DNA of 5,922 bases from Deltaproteobacteria bacterium (GTDB lineage Bacteria; Desulfobacterota; DSM-4660; Desulfatiglandales; HGW-15): positions 1-5,922 of the forward strand of contig JAHECH010000306.1 of the NCBI GenBank assembly GCA_024641835.1, given 5' to 3'. Position numbers and translations under genes: made by a program. Under the pieces are notes generated by a model, which had not been told where the DNA came from, did no database searches, and saw only the letters and a program-made list of their open reading frames with translations. Of this stretch, positions 1-4,788 are shown piece after piece (position 1 is the first letter of the stretch; each line of letters starts with the position of its first letter).

Positions 1-1
1 A

Positions 2-478
2 CAATACGCGGAGGCCCTTGATCAATTCTTTGCTTTCATACCAAGGGACGGGAGATATCACGTGGAGGTGAGGACAGAGTCGCTGCTTTCAACCCCCTAT
101 TTCCGTGTCCTTGAGAAGCACGGCGTGGGACAGGTCCTCTCCCACTGGACATGGCTCCCGCCTCTCCAGAAGCAGCTTCAGAAGGGGTTTGGAAAGTTCT
201 TCAACACAGGGAAGCAGTGCGTGATCCGGTTGATGACGCCCCTTGGCATGAAGTATGAGGAGGCATACATCAAAGCCTATCCCTTTGGCAAGCTTGTGGA
301 AGGGATGATGAGCCCCCAGATGGTGGAGGAGACAGCGGGTCTCATGCGTTCCGCAATCCAGCAAGGTATTCAGGCGAACGTGGTCATCAACAACCGGGCT
401 GGAGGAAACGCGCCGCTAATCGCTCAAAAAGTGGCACGGAAATTCTCAGATCTCCTCTCGCCTTCAAGGGTCTCATAG
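2..478 (+). CDS. DUF72 (YecE-like) family protein, 3' part
   Basis: The frame is open from the left edge of the window to a TAG stop at 476-478, so the true start lies outside; 158 residues are visible. The text matches, from memory, the C-terminal part of the DUF72/YecE family: HVEVRTESLL near the start, GVGQVLSHWTWLPPL, the segment GKQCVIRLMTP, then KYEEAY.KAYPF and the closing NNRAGGNAPLIAQKVA. Family members are usually about 240-330 residues, so roughly the last half is present. They are predicted soluble TIM-barrel-like proteins; their biochemical role is not established, and I infer none here. The last dozen residues after QKVARKF (SDLLSPSRVS) look like an ordinary variable tail. A GTG at 62-64 lies inside the family-conserved region, so it should not be taken as the start. 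Family assignment is confident; function is unknown. Confidence 0.85.
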   Translation, partial: QYAEALDQFFAFIPRDGRYHVEVRTESLLSTPYFRVLEKHGVGQVLSHWTWLPPLQKQLQKGFGKFFNTGKQCVIRLMTPLGMKYEEAYIKAYPFGKLVEGMMSPQMVEETAGLMRSAIQQGIQANVVINNRAGGNAPLIAQKVARKFSDLLSPSRVS

Positions 479-790
479 AAGCCCTCGGCCGCAACCGAAG
501 AGTATCTGCTCCGGCTGCCTTCCAGCGGGTGGTCTCTTCCGAGCCTGAACTACTGCGGGAGTGCTTGTGCACCGGCGGAGGATCTCCTGAGGCGCCATTC
601 CCTCGTCACCCTGTTTCGGGTGGGATTTGGGATCACGCTTAAACCAAAATGGGAGGCAGAGCGCTGGCTGAAGGGAAGTTGGTTCAAGACGATTTTCGTC
701 AACGAGTTCATGTCCCAAAGGCCCAAGTGCCTGATTCGTTTCCGAGGAGAAAAGGGAAATCACAAGAGACGAAGCCGGGAGAGGCGGTGA
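479..790 (+). pseudogene. Decayed fragment resembling the C-terminal part of a DUF6178-type protein
   Basis: No intact gene occupies the gap between the DUF72 gene and the end of the MFS gene. In the frame that continues past the DUF72 stop, the translation from about 572 to 700 looks like real protein: AEDLLRRHSLVTLFRVGFG, then ITLKPKWEAERWLKGSWF. From memory this resembles the conserved C-terminal stretch of DUF6178 proteins (LLR..PL..LFRVGF.L.L.L...AE..L). The residues before it are less convincing, and after GSWF the similarity fades into a basic tail ending at TGA 788-790, which overlaps the 3' end of the oppositely oriented MFS gene. There is no start codon with a ribosome site, and the family is normally several hundred residues long, so I read it as a remnant of a deleted or frameshifted gene. 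The family name is tentative; that a coding relic exists is somewhat more secure. Confidence 0.4.
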
Positions 791-1998
791 GCCGCCCATA
801 CCGCTCCGAATCCGGGAGCACCTAGGGAAACAAAAGCCCAGCCCCAGGCTGTGTAAGTCTGGTGCCCCGGATTTGTCCAGTCCAGTATTGCCCCGAAAAC
901 AACAGGCGATACGGCCCCGGCACCAAACCCGAGCATCGACCTGATCCCGAAGGCAGATCCCAGGTAGGAAGGGGTAACCACTTCGGTGAGGGCGGCGGAG
1001 AGCACGGGGGAGTCGCCTAAGGCCATGAACGCATAGAGGTACCCGAGAGCCATAACCAGCCAGAACGGCCAAGCCATGGACCAACCGAAGACCAGGGAAC
1101 ACAGGGTGCTGATGCCTGCAAGCACCATGATGACGCTCGTCCGCCCCAGCCGGTCGGACAACGACCCCGTGGAGAAAGAGGCCACAATGCCCGCCACGTG
1201 AAAGCTCGCGACAAGATAAGCGCCAAGCCCTGCCGCATCAAGGCCCGCCTCTCCCCTCTGAACCAGGCAGGCGGTGAGGAAGGCGGGCGTCCAGGCCCAC
1301 ATCCCCAGCAGTTCCCAGCAGTGGCAGGTGTAAGCGGAAATCAGCAGCATGGCCGGTTTGTTGGAAACCACTTCCTTTCTGAAACTCTGCTGACTCTGGC
1401 GGGGAGTGATCGGAATAGTGGTCTTGAGAAGTGTGACCCACGAGAAGGCGGCGCCCAGGACGGTGGCAAGGCAGGTGACAAGGAAGGCGAGCTTGTATCC
1501 CCCCATGGGCAGACTCATTCCGCTCAGCACGAGGGAGAGGACATATCCAACCGAGGAACTCGCAATGTAGAACCCGGTAGCCATCCCCCTGCGATGGACC
1601 GGATATCGGTCAGCAAGAATCATCAAGCCGGTGGTGTAGCTTCCTCCGATGAAGAGGGCAACCAGGGTATAGAGAACGATGGCCGAGAGGTAACTTCTTG
1701 CATAAAAGGCAAAGATGGCCGTGAACAGGGCTCCGGTGAACATAGACCCCAGATAAAGGCGCTTTGCCCCGAACGTGTCAGCAAGGGTGGAGACAAAGAG
1801 CTGGGACACGCCATAGCCGATCTGGAACCCGCTGGAAATGGCACCCGCCTGGGCGGCGGACATATTCCATTCCTTCTGAAGAAGAGGAAGAGCCGCCGCG
1901 TAGGTCATCATCACTGTCTGACTGAACGCTCTCGCCGAACAGAGTCCTGTGAGCCACCAGTCGATTCTCATTTTTGCCGCCAGAGACTTCCTTCCCAT
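760..1998 (-). CDS. Major facilitator superfamily (MFS) transporter
   Basis: This 412-residue protein has the size and pattern of a 12-helix MFS secondary carrier of the inner membrane. The signature loop between helices 2 and 3 is at residues 73-80 (ADTFGAKR) and its second-half counterpart is at 281-286 (SDRLGR), which shows the two six-helix repeats. The charged loop around 130-138 (DRYPVHRRG) matches the cytoplasmic loop between helices 4 and 5, and residues 190-214 form the polar central linker. Hydrophobic segments fill the rest up to residue 400. The ATG at 1998 is preceded by a purine-rich AGGTGAGGGG about 3-7 bases upstream, better than the site before the alternative Met10. The gene lies 180 bases downstream of the aminotransferase on the same strand, so co-transcription is possible but the gap is wide. 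The substrate cannot be deduced; an organic acid or amino-acid-derived compound would fit the context, as inference only. Confidence 0.88.
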   Translation of the reverse strand: MGRKSLAAKMRIDWWLTGLCSARAFSQTVMMTYAAALPLLQKEWNMSAAQAGAISSGFQIGYGVSQLFVSTLADTFGAKRLYLGSMFTGALFTAIFAFYARSYLSAIVLYTLVALFIGGSYTTGLMILADRYPVHRRGMATGFYIASSSVGYVLSLVLSGMSLPMGGYKLAFLVTCLATVLGAAFSWVTLLKTTIPITPRQSQQSFRKEVVSNKPAMLLISAYTCHCWELLGMWAWTPAFLTACLVQRGEAGLDAAGLGAYLVASFHVAGIVASFSTGSLSDRLGRTSVIMVLAGISTLCSLVFGWSMAWPFWLVMALGYLYAFMALGDSPVLSAALTEVVTPSYLGSAFGIRSMLGFGAGAVSPVVFGAILDWTNPGHQTYTAWGWAFVSLGAPGFGAVWAAHRLSRLRLL

Positions 1999-2178
1999 TC
2001 ACCCCTCACCTTACATTCGTCTGTGCCAGGCGGCTCATCGCATTCCCTTAAGGACGGAGAAAGGCGTAAGTCATGTATAAAGGTCTTCTGTGATGAACAT
2101 GGAGAAATCGCTGGCGAGACCCTCGGCAAAATGAAATCTATCGAGCGGGCAGTTAGAGAGCCGGTTGGGAGCCAGCAG
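1999..2178. other. Spacer between aminotransferase and MFS genes
   Basis: This 180-base gap separates two minus-strand genes. I find no convincing coding sequence, RNA gene or strong terminator in it. On the minus strand a TATACAT-like sequence (plus-strand 2073-2079) could be a -10 box about 75 bases before the MFS start, but no good -35 box lies at the right distance. A separate promoter for the MFS gene is therefore possible but unproven. The last part (about 1999-2011) carries the MFS ribosome binding site. Confidence 0.4.
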
Positions 2179-3096
2179 CTAACTTACCGGGAAAAGCCAT
2201 GCTTTGAAGCGCTCGTCTTTTCCGGACACGATATCTCTCATCGCCTCAAAGAGTTTTTTCGTCACCGGGCCCGGCACCTTATCGAGCACCCTCTCCTCGA
2301 TCTGCCGCACCGGCAGAACCTTGATCGGCGTGCCCGAAAAAAAGATCTCCTCCGAAGTGAAGAAAAGCTCAGGCCGGAGCCTTCCCTCCACAGTCTCGAT
2401 ACCCATGACCCTGGCAACTTCGAGGACGGACTTTCGCGATATGCTCTTCAATACGGTTCCAAGAGCAGGCGTCATGAGCCGCCCATCCTTCACGAGAAAA
2501 ATGGATTCCGTGCCTCCCTCGGCAATGAACCCTTGTGTGTCGAGCATGATCGCCTCTTCAAAACCACGCTTCCTCGCCTCTTCCTTGGCCATTATGCCGT
2601 TCAAATAATTGGCTGCCGCTTTGGCCTCCACCGGAACGGTCTCGGGGTCGAGCTTGCGCCATTTGGGAATGCAGGCTGTCGTCCCCTTTTCAAAAGGGAA
2701 ATGCATCCCTTTCAGGTCCTGAGCAGGGTCTACGGCGAAAATGGAGGCATCCAACATCCTCTGGGGCGGGAAAATGTCAAAAGCAACCTGAGAATAGAAA
2801 CAAATAATCTTGATAAAACCCTCCCTGAGTCCATTCCGTCTGACCGTTTCCAGGACTGCGCGATGAAATTCTTCTCGGGACATGGGCAATTCCATGCCCA
2901 AGAGCGCCGCACTCGCGAGCAGCCGGTCCATGTGTTCGTCCAGGCGGAAGACGGCTGGCCCATGAACCGTGTCGTGGAAGCTCAGCACCTCAAAAATAGC
3001 AGAACCCCGACCAACGCTGTGGGACATGAGATGAACCTTCGCGTCGCTCCAGGGAACGAAATCACCTCTGAGATATACCATCCGATCTTCGAGCAT
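2179..3096 (-). CDS. Class-IV PLP aminotransferase, branched-chain amino-acid aminotransferase type
   Basis: The 305-residue product has the full order of class-IV (IlvE/DAAT/ADCL fold) motifs and a typical length. GRGSAIFEVL (29-38) is the N-terminal substrate-loop motif; FRLDEHMDRLLASAALLGM (50-68) is the standard segment after it. EAKAAANYLNGIMAKEEA (157-174) contains the presumed PLP-binding Lys159. EEAIMLDTQGFIAEGGTESI (180-199) contains the Glu193 expected to contact the PLP ring nitrogen. SGTPIKVLPV (254-263) is the phosphate and substrate-side loop. Such enzymes reversibly transfer the amino group of Leu, Ile or Val to 2-oxoglutarate in the cytoplasm. Ser198 stands where many homologues have Asn (EG.GEN.F), so substrate preference may differ from classical IlvE. 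The ATG at 3096 is preceded by AAAGGAG ten bases upstream. It is divergent from aapJ, fitting an amino-acid locus. A D-amino-acid or other class-IV activity cannot be excluded. Confidence 0.87.
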   Translation of the reverse strand: MLEDRMVYLRGDFVPWSDAKVHLMSHSVGRGSAIFEVLSFHDTVHGPAVFRLDEHMDRLLASAALLGMELPMSREEFHRAVLETVRRNGLREGFIKIICFYSQVAFDIFPPQRMLDASIFAVDPAQDLKGMHFPFEKGTTACIPKWRKLDPETVPVEAKAAANYLNGIMAKEEARKRGFEEAIMLDTQGFIAEGGTESIFLVKDGRLMTPALGTVLKSISRKSVLEVARVMGIETVEGRLRPELFFTSEEIFFSGTPIKVLPVRQIEERVLDKVPGPVTKKLFEAMRDIVSGKDERFKAWLFPVS

Positions 3097-3254
3097 AATG
3101 AAAAAACTCCTTTCGGTCGGCCCTAAGCCAGCCTAGAAACGATCAAACGGGTTCTGTCCGGGGCCGGAATAGCTGGCTACGATAACTGCCGGCTTCGGGG
3201 ATGACTATAGGCCATGGACAGTTGTTCCGTCAAGAAAGAGATGGGCAAAGCGAT

Positions 3255-3279
3255 AAAGAAAATATGGCATATTTTCCTT
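3255..3279. promoter_or_regulatory. Near-perfect 25-base palindrome, candidate operator
   Basis: Bases 3258-3266 (GAAAATATG) and 3268-3276 (CATATTTTC) are exact reverse complements around a single central base at 3267. After one mismatch (3257/3277) two further pairs extend the symmetry to 3255-3279, giving 11 of 12 arm positions paired. The odd-centred AT-rich symmetry is typical of a site for a dimeric helix-turn-helix regulator. It abuts the candidate -35 box of aapJ and would fall just downstream of the candidate start point of the aminotransferase transcript, so one bound protein could affect both. The regulator is not encoded in this window. An Lrp/AsnC-like or GntR-like factor would suit the genes, but that is a guess. 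Confidence 0.55.
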
Positions 3280-3307
3280 GAAAAAAAACATATACATATG
3301 GTATTTA
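3278..3307 (+). promoter_or_regulatory. Candidate sigma-70 promoter for aapJ
   Basis: TTGAAA at 3278-3283 resembles a -35 box, and TATTTA at 3302-3307 is a weak -10 box after an 18-base spacer that is itself AT-rich. Transcription would start near 3314 and give a leader of about 190 bases. The -35 box overlaps the right edge of the palindrome at 3255-3279. The -10 match is poor, so this is only the best candidate found by eye. Confidence 0.3.
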
Positions 3308-3317
3308 ACCATCACAA
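3289..3317 (-). promoter_or_regulatory. Candidate sigma-70 promoter for the aminotransferase gene
   Basis: Read on the minus strand, TTGTGA (plus-strand 3312-3317) and TATATG (plus-strand 3289-3294) are separated by exactly 17 bases. Each matches four of six consensus positions. The start point would fall near 3282, placing the palindrome at 3255-3279 immediately downstream, a position suited to repression. The promoter overlaps the opposite-facing aapJ candidate, so the two could compete for polymerase. Confidence 0.3.
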
Positions 3318-3361
3318 TCGAACCGGATCATTGTCCTTTTTCCAAGTCAAAGCGTCACGTC

Positions 3362-3377
3362 GCTGCAAGTGTGCAGC
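3362..3377 (+). other. Small hairpin in the aapJ leader
   Basis: GCTGCA (3362-3367) and TGCAGC (3372-3377) form a perfect 6-bp stem with a 4-base loop AGTG. It lies about 130 bases before the aapJ start and has no following T-tract, so it does not look like a terminator. It may simply be structured leader RNA. Confidence 0.35.
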
Positions 3378-3412
3378 AGAACTCTTTTGAAAACCCTTCT
3401 TGCAAACAAGAC

Positions 3413-3440
3413 GGCTCTCCAGTTTGACCAAGCTGGAGCC
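3413..3440 (+). other. Bulged hairpin in the aapJ leader
   Basis: GGCT, a 2-base bulge, then CCAG (3413-3422) can pair with CTGGAGCC (3433-3440), giving an 8-bp stem with a 10-base loop. It ends about 50 bases before the aapJ ribosome binding site and is not followed by a T-run. A role in mRNA stability or leader folding is possible; no known riboswitch is recognised. Confidence 0.3.
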
Positions 3441-3505
3441 ACGAGAAAGGGATTCCCATACAACATCTTAGAAGGCAACAAAAAACCCAGAAAGGAGGAT
3501 AAAGG

Positions 3506-4525
3506 ATGATGAAGGTGAAATGTATTGCTCTGGTCATGGTTCTGGTGTTCCTTTTCATGGGAGGGGCTGTTTTTGCGGGCACCCTTGATGACGTAAAAGC
3601 AAAGGGCGTGCTCGCAGCCGGAGTTAACACCGGTTTGGCCGGATTCAGCATGCCGGATGAAAAGGGTGTTTGGAAGGGACTCGACGTGGACACTGCTAGA
3701 GCCATTGCTGCCGCGATCTTTGGTGATGCCAATAAGATTAAGTTCGTTCCTCTTACGGCTGTCCAGCGGCTCCCAGCACTCCAGTCCAAGGAGATTGACG
3801 TTCTGTGCCGGAACACCACGATCACTCTGACCCGCGAAACGGTGAACGGCCTCAATTTTGTTCACGTGAACTATTACGACGGCCAGGGCTTCCTGGTTCC
3901 CAAGAAGTTGGGTGTCAAAAGTGCCAAGCAGCTCAAAGGCGCCACGGTTTGCGTTCTGCCCGGTACAACCACCGAGATGAACGCGGCTGATTACTTCCGG
4001 AAACATGGGATGGGATGGAAGCCACTTGTCATTGAGAACAATGCTGAGTTGAACAAGGCCTTCTTTGCCGGCCGCTGCGACTGCTTGACCTCGGATGCGT
4101 CTCAATTGGCCTCTATCCGTTCCGTGGCTCCAACCCCGGATGACTACATCATTCTGCCTGAAATCATTTCAAAAGAACCCCTTGCACCTGTAGTCCGCCA
4201 CGGGGATGATCAATGGTATGACATTGTCAACTGGTGCGTTATGGCCCTCATAGAGGCGGAAGAAGATGGTATTACGTCGAAAAATGTGGATGAGATGCTG
4301 AAGAGCACCGACCCCAATATCCAGCGAGTTCTCGGGGTCACGCCGGGCATGGGCAAGGCCCTCGGCCTTGACGAAAAATGGGCCTACAACATTGTCAAGC
4401 AGGTGGGCAACTACGGCGAGATCTTTGAACGGAACGTGGGTCGCGATACCCCCCTTAAACTTGAGCGTGGACTTAATGCCCTGTGGACCGAGGGCGGGTT
4501 GATGTATGCCTATCCATTCCGCTAG
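3506..4525 (+). CDS. aapJ: General L-amino-acid ABC transporter, periplasmic binding protein AapJ
   Basis: The 339-residue product is a family-3 solute-binding protein of the Aap/Bzt type that captures amino acids in the periplasm and delivers them to the AapQM permease. Residues 1-24 are a signal peptide: basic start (MMKVK), hydrophobic core, and VFA before Gly25 as the likely cleavage site. Diagnostic AapJ motifs follow: VQRLPALQSKEIDVLCRNTT (86-105), YYDGQGFLVPKKL (123-135), KGATVCVLPGTTTEMNAADY (144-163), AGRCDCLTSD (188-197), LPEIISKEPLAP (217-228), GDDQWYDIVNW (233-243), VGNYGEIFERNVG (300-312) and RGLNALWTEGG (321-331). Length agrees with the family. AGGAGG at 3493-3498, seven bases before the ATG, supports the start; a second in-frame ATG follows at once. 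Most AapJ proteins that I recall read CRNTTWTLTR, whereas here Ile106 replaces the Trp. It is followed by a strong hairpin and then aapQ. Confidence 0.95.
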   Translation: MMKVKCIALVMVLVFLFMGGAVFAGTLDDVKAKGVLAAGVNTGLAGFSMPDEKGVWKGLDVDTARAIAAAIFGDANKIKFVPLTAVQRLPALQSKEIDVLCRNTTITLTRETVNGLNFVHVNYYDGQGFLVPKKLGVKSAKQLKGATVCVLPGTTTEMNAADYFRKHGMGWKPLVIENNAELNKAFFAGRCDCLTSDASQLASIRSVAPTPDDYIILPEIISKEPLAPVVRHGDDQWYDIVNWCVMALIEAEEDGITSKNVDEMLKSTDPNIQRVLGVTPGMGKALGLDEKWAYNIVKQVGNYGEIFERNVGRDTPLKLERGLNALWTEGGLMYAYPFR

Positions 4526-4535
4526 AGCCATTCTC

Positions 4536-4558
4536 GGGTGCCCCGCCAAGGGGCACCC
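4536..4558 (+). terminator. Strong hairpin after aapJ, terminator or mRNA-stabilising stem
   Basis: GGGTGCCCC (4536-4544) and GGGGCACCC (4550-4558) form a perfect 9-bp GC-rich stem with loop GCCAA, beginning 11 bases after the aapJ stop. Only two T residues follow directly (TTCCATCT), so it is a weak intrinsic terminator. In many transporter operons a hairpin after the binding-protein gene protects its mRNA and lets it exceed permease expression; that role fits here, as inference. Confidence 0.6.
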
Positions 4559-4620
4559 TTCCATCTCAGAAGAAGCAACGGGAGCGCAGAAGTCTTTTAT
4601 TGAGCCTTGATACCCGCGTT

Positions 4621-4660
4621 GGGGTTCTTCAAAAACCGCCCGCTCCTCGTGAAGAACCCC
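4621..4660 (+). repeat. 10-bp inverted repeat, long-loop hairpin
   Basis: GGGGTTCTTC (4621-4630) is the exact reverse complement of GAAGAACCCC (4651-4660), with a 20-base loop. Its right arm is shared with the next hairpin (4651-4683), so both cannot form at once. Confidence 0.6.
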
Positions 4661-4683
4661 GTGCTTCCGCACGGGGCTTCTTC
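4651..4683 (+). repeat. 14-bp hairpin with TTCC tetraloop
   Basis: GAAGAA plus CCCCGTGC (4651-4664) pairs with GCACGGGG plus TTCTTC (4669-4676 and 4678-4683), leaving loop TTCC and one bulged C at 4677. The 20-base core 4657-4676 has the same design as the hairpin at 4743-4762, which differs only at two covarying base pairs. This suggests a dispersed palindromic (REP-like) unit or an insertion-sequence-end structure. It could also act in transcript termination or stability between aapJ and aapQ, though no T-run follows. Confidence 0.6.
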
Positions 4684-4687
4684 TATA

Positions 4688-4777
4688 GAAAAAGCCATTT
4701 AACTTGGGGGCTACCTGTGTTCAAGCCCCCATGGCCATTCATCCCCGCTCTTCCGAGCGGGGCATTCTGGCTTTTTC
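4688..4777. repeat. 90-base palindromic unit with 10-bp terminal inverted repeats and two internal hairpins
   Basis: GAAAAAGCCA (4688-4697) and TGGCTTTTTC (4768-4777) are exact reverse complements. Inside lie two further stems: TGGGGGCT/AGCCCCCA (4705-4712 and 4724-4731, 11-base loop) and CCCCGCTC/GAGCGGGG (4743-4750 and 4755-4762, loop TTCC). The whole can fold as a three-way junction. It may be a small non-autonomous mobile or REP-like element, since nothing is encoded in it. Alternatively, the T-run at 4772-4776 after a stem could serve as a terminator or attenuator ahead of aapQ. It ends 11 bases before the aapQ ATG. Confidence 0.55.
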
Positions 4778-4788
4778 ACGTAAACGAA

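Larger units (their letters stand above)
3097..3505. other. Divergent intergenic regulatory region
   Basis: These 409 bases separate the minus-strand aminotransferase from plus-strand aapJ, and I see no gene in them. The centre (about 3240-3310) is markedly AT-rich against GC-rich flanks and holds a large palindrome and candidate promoters for both directions. Both deduced leaders would be long, roughly 185-190 bases. The aminotransferase side contains a 7-bp inverted repeat AGCCAGC/GCTGGCT (3126-3132 and 3172-3178). The aapJ side contains two hairpins. I do not recognise any known riboswitch or T-box pattern. Confidence 0.7.
4526..4788. other. Hairpin-rich spacer between aapJ and aapQ
   Basis: These 263 bases hold no gene but contain at least five inverted repeats. 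For genes of the same operon this is long. The spacer begins with the post-aapJ hairpin and ends with the 90-base palindromic unit. The stretch 4559-4620 between hairpins has no clear feature apart from GGAGCG (4581-4586), which could pair with CGCTCC (4641-4646) in the loop of the next stem. Confidence 0.7.

Noticed and set aside
783..796. GGCGG/CCGCC hairpin near the MFS 3' end as a terminator for the convergent genes
   Set aside because: The stem is only 5 bp, lies within MFS coding sequence and has no T-run.
473..1102. A 209-codon minus-strand frame over the MFS 3' end and the spacer
   Set aside because: It is an out-of-frame shadow of the MFS gene, rich in Arg, Pro, Gly and Cys, with no recognisable motif.
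1198..3126. A 642-codon open frame on the plus strand, antisense to both the MFS and aminotransferase genes
   Set aside because: The translation is rich in charged and low-information residues with no domain pattern, and it crosses two clearly real genes and their spacer. Codon structure of the minus-strand genes explains the lack of stops.
3097..3250. tRNA or riboswitch in the aminotransferase leader
   Set aside because: No cloverleaf with conserved T-arm sequence is seen, and no riboswitch consensus is recognised; only scattered short complementary segments occur.
3298..3312. ATGGT/ACCAT inverted repeat as a second operator
   Set aside because: The arms are only 5 bp with a 5-base spacer in AT-rich DNA; such a match is easily due to chance.
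3347..4105. Two long minus-strand frames opposite the aapJ 5' half and its leader
   Set aside because: They are antisense to the strongly supported aapJ gene and show no protein-family pattern.
4169..4672. A minus-strand frame covering the aapJ 3' end and part of the hairpin cluster
   Set aside because: It is antisense to aapJ and begins inside inverted repeats; no motif or ribosome site supports it.
4621..4777. CRISPR array
   Set aside because: The repeated hairpin cores are only two, not identical, and there is no regular repeat-spacer pattern or neighbouring cas gene.
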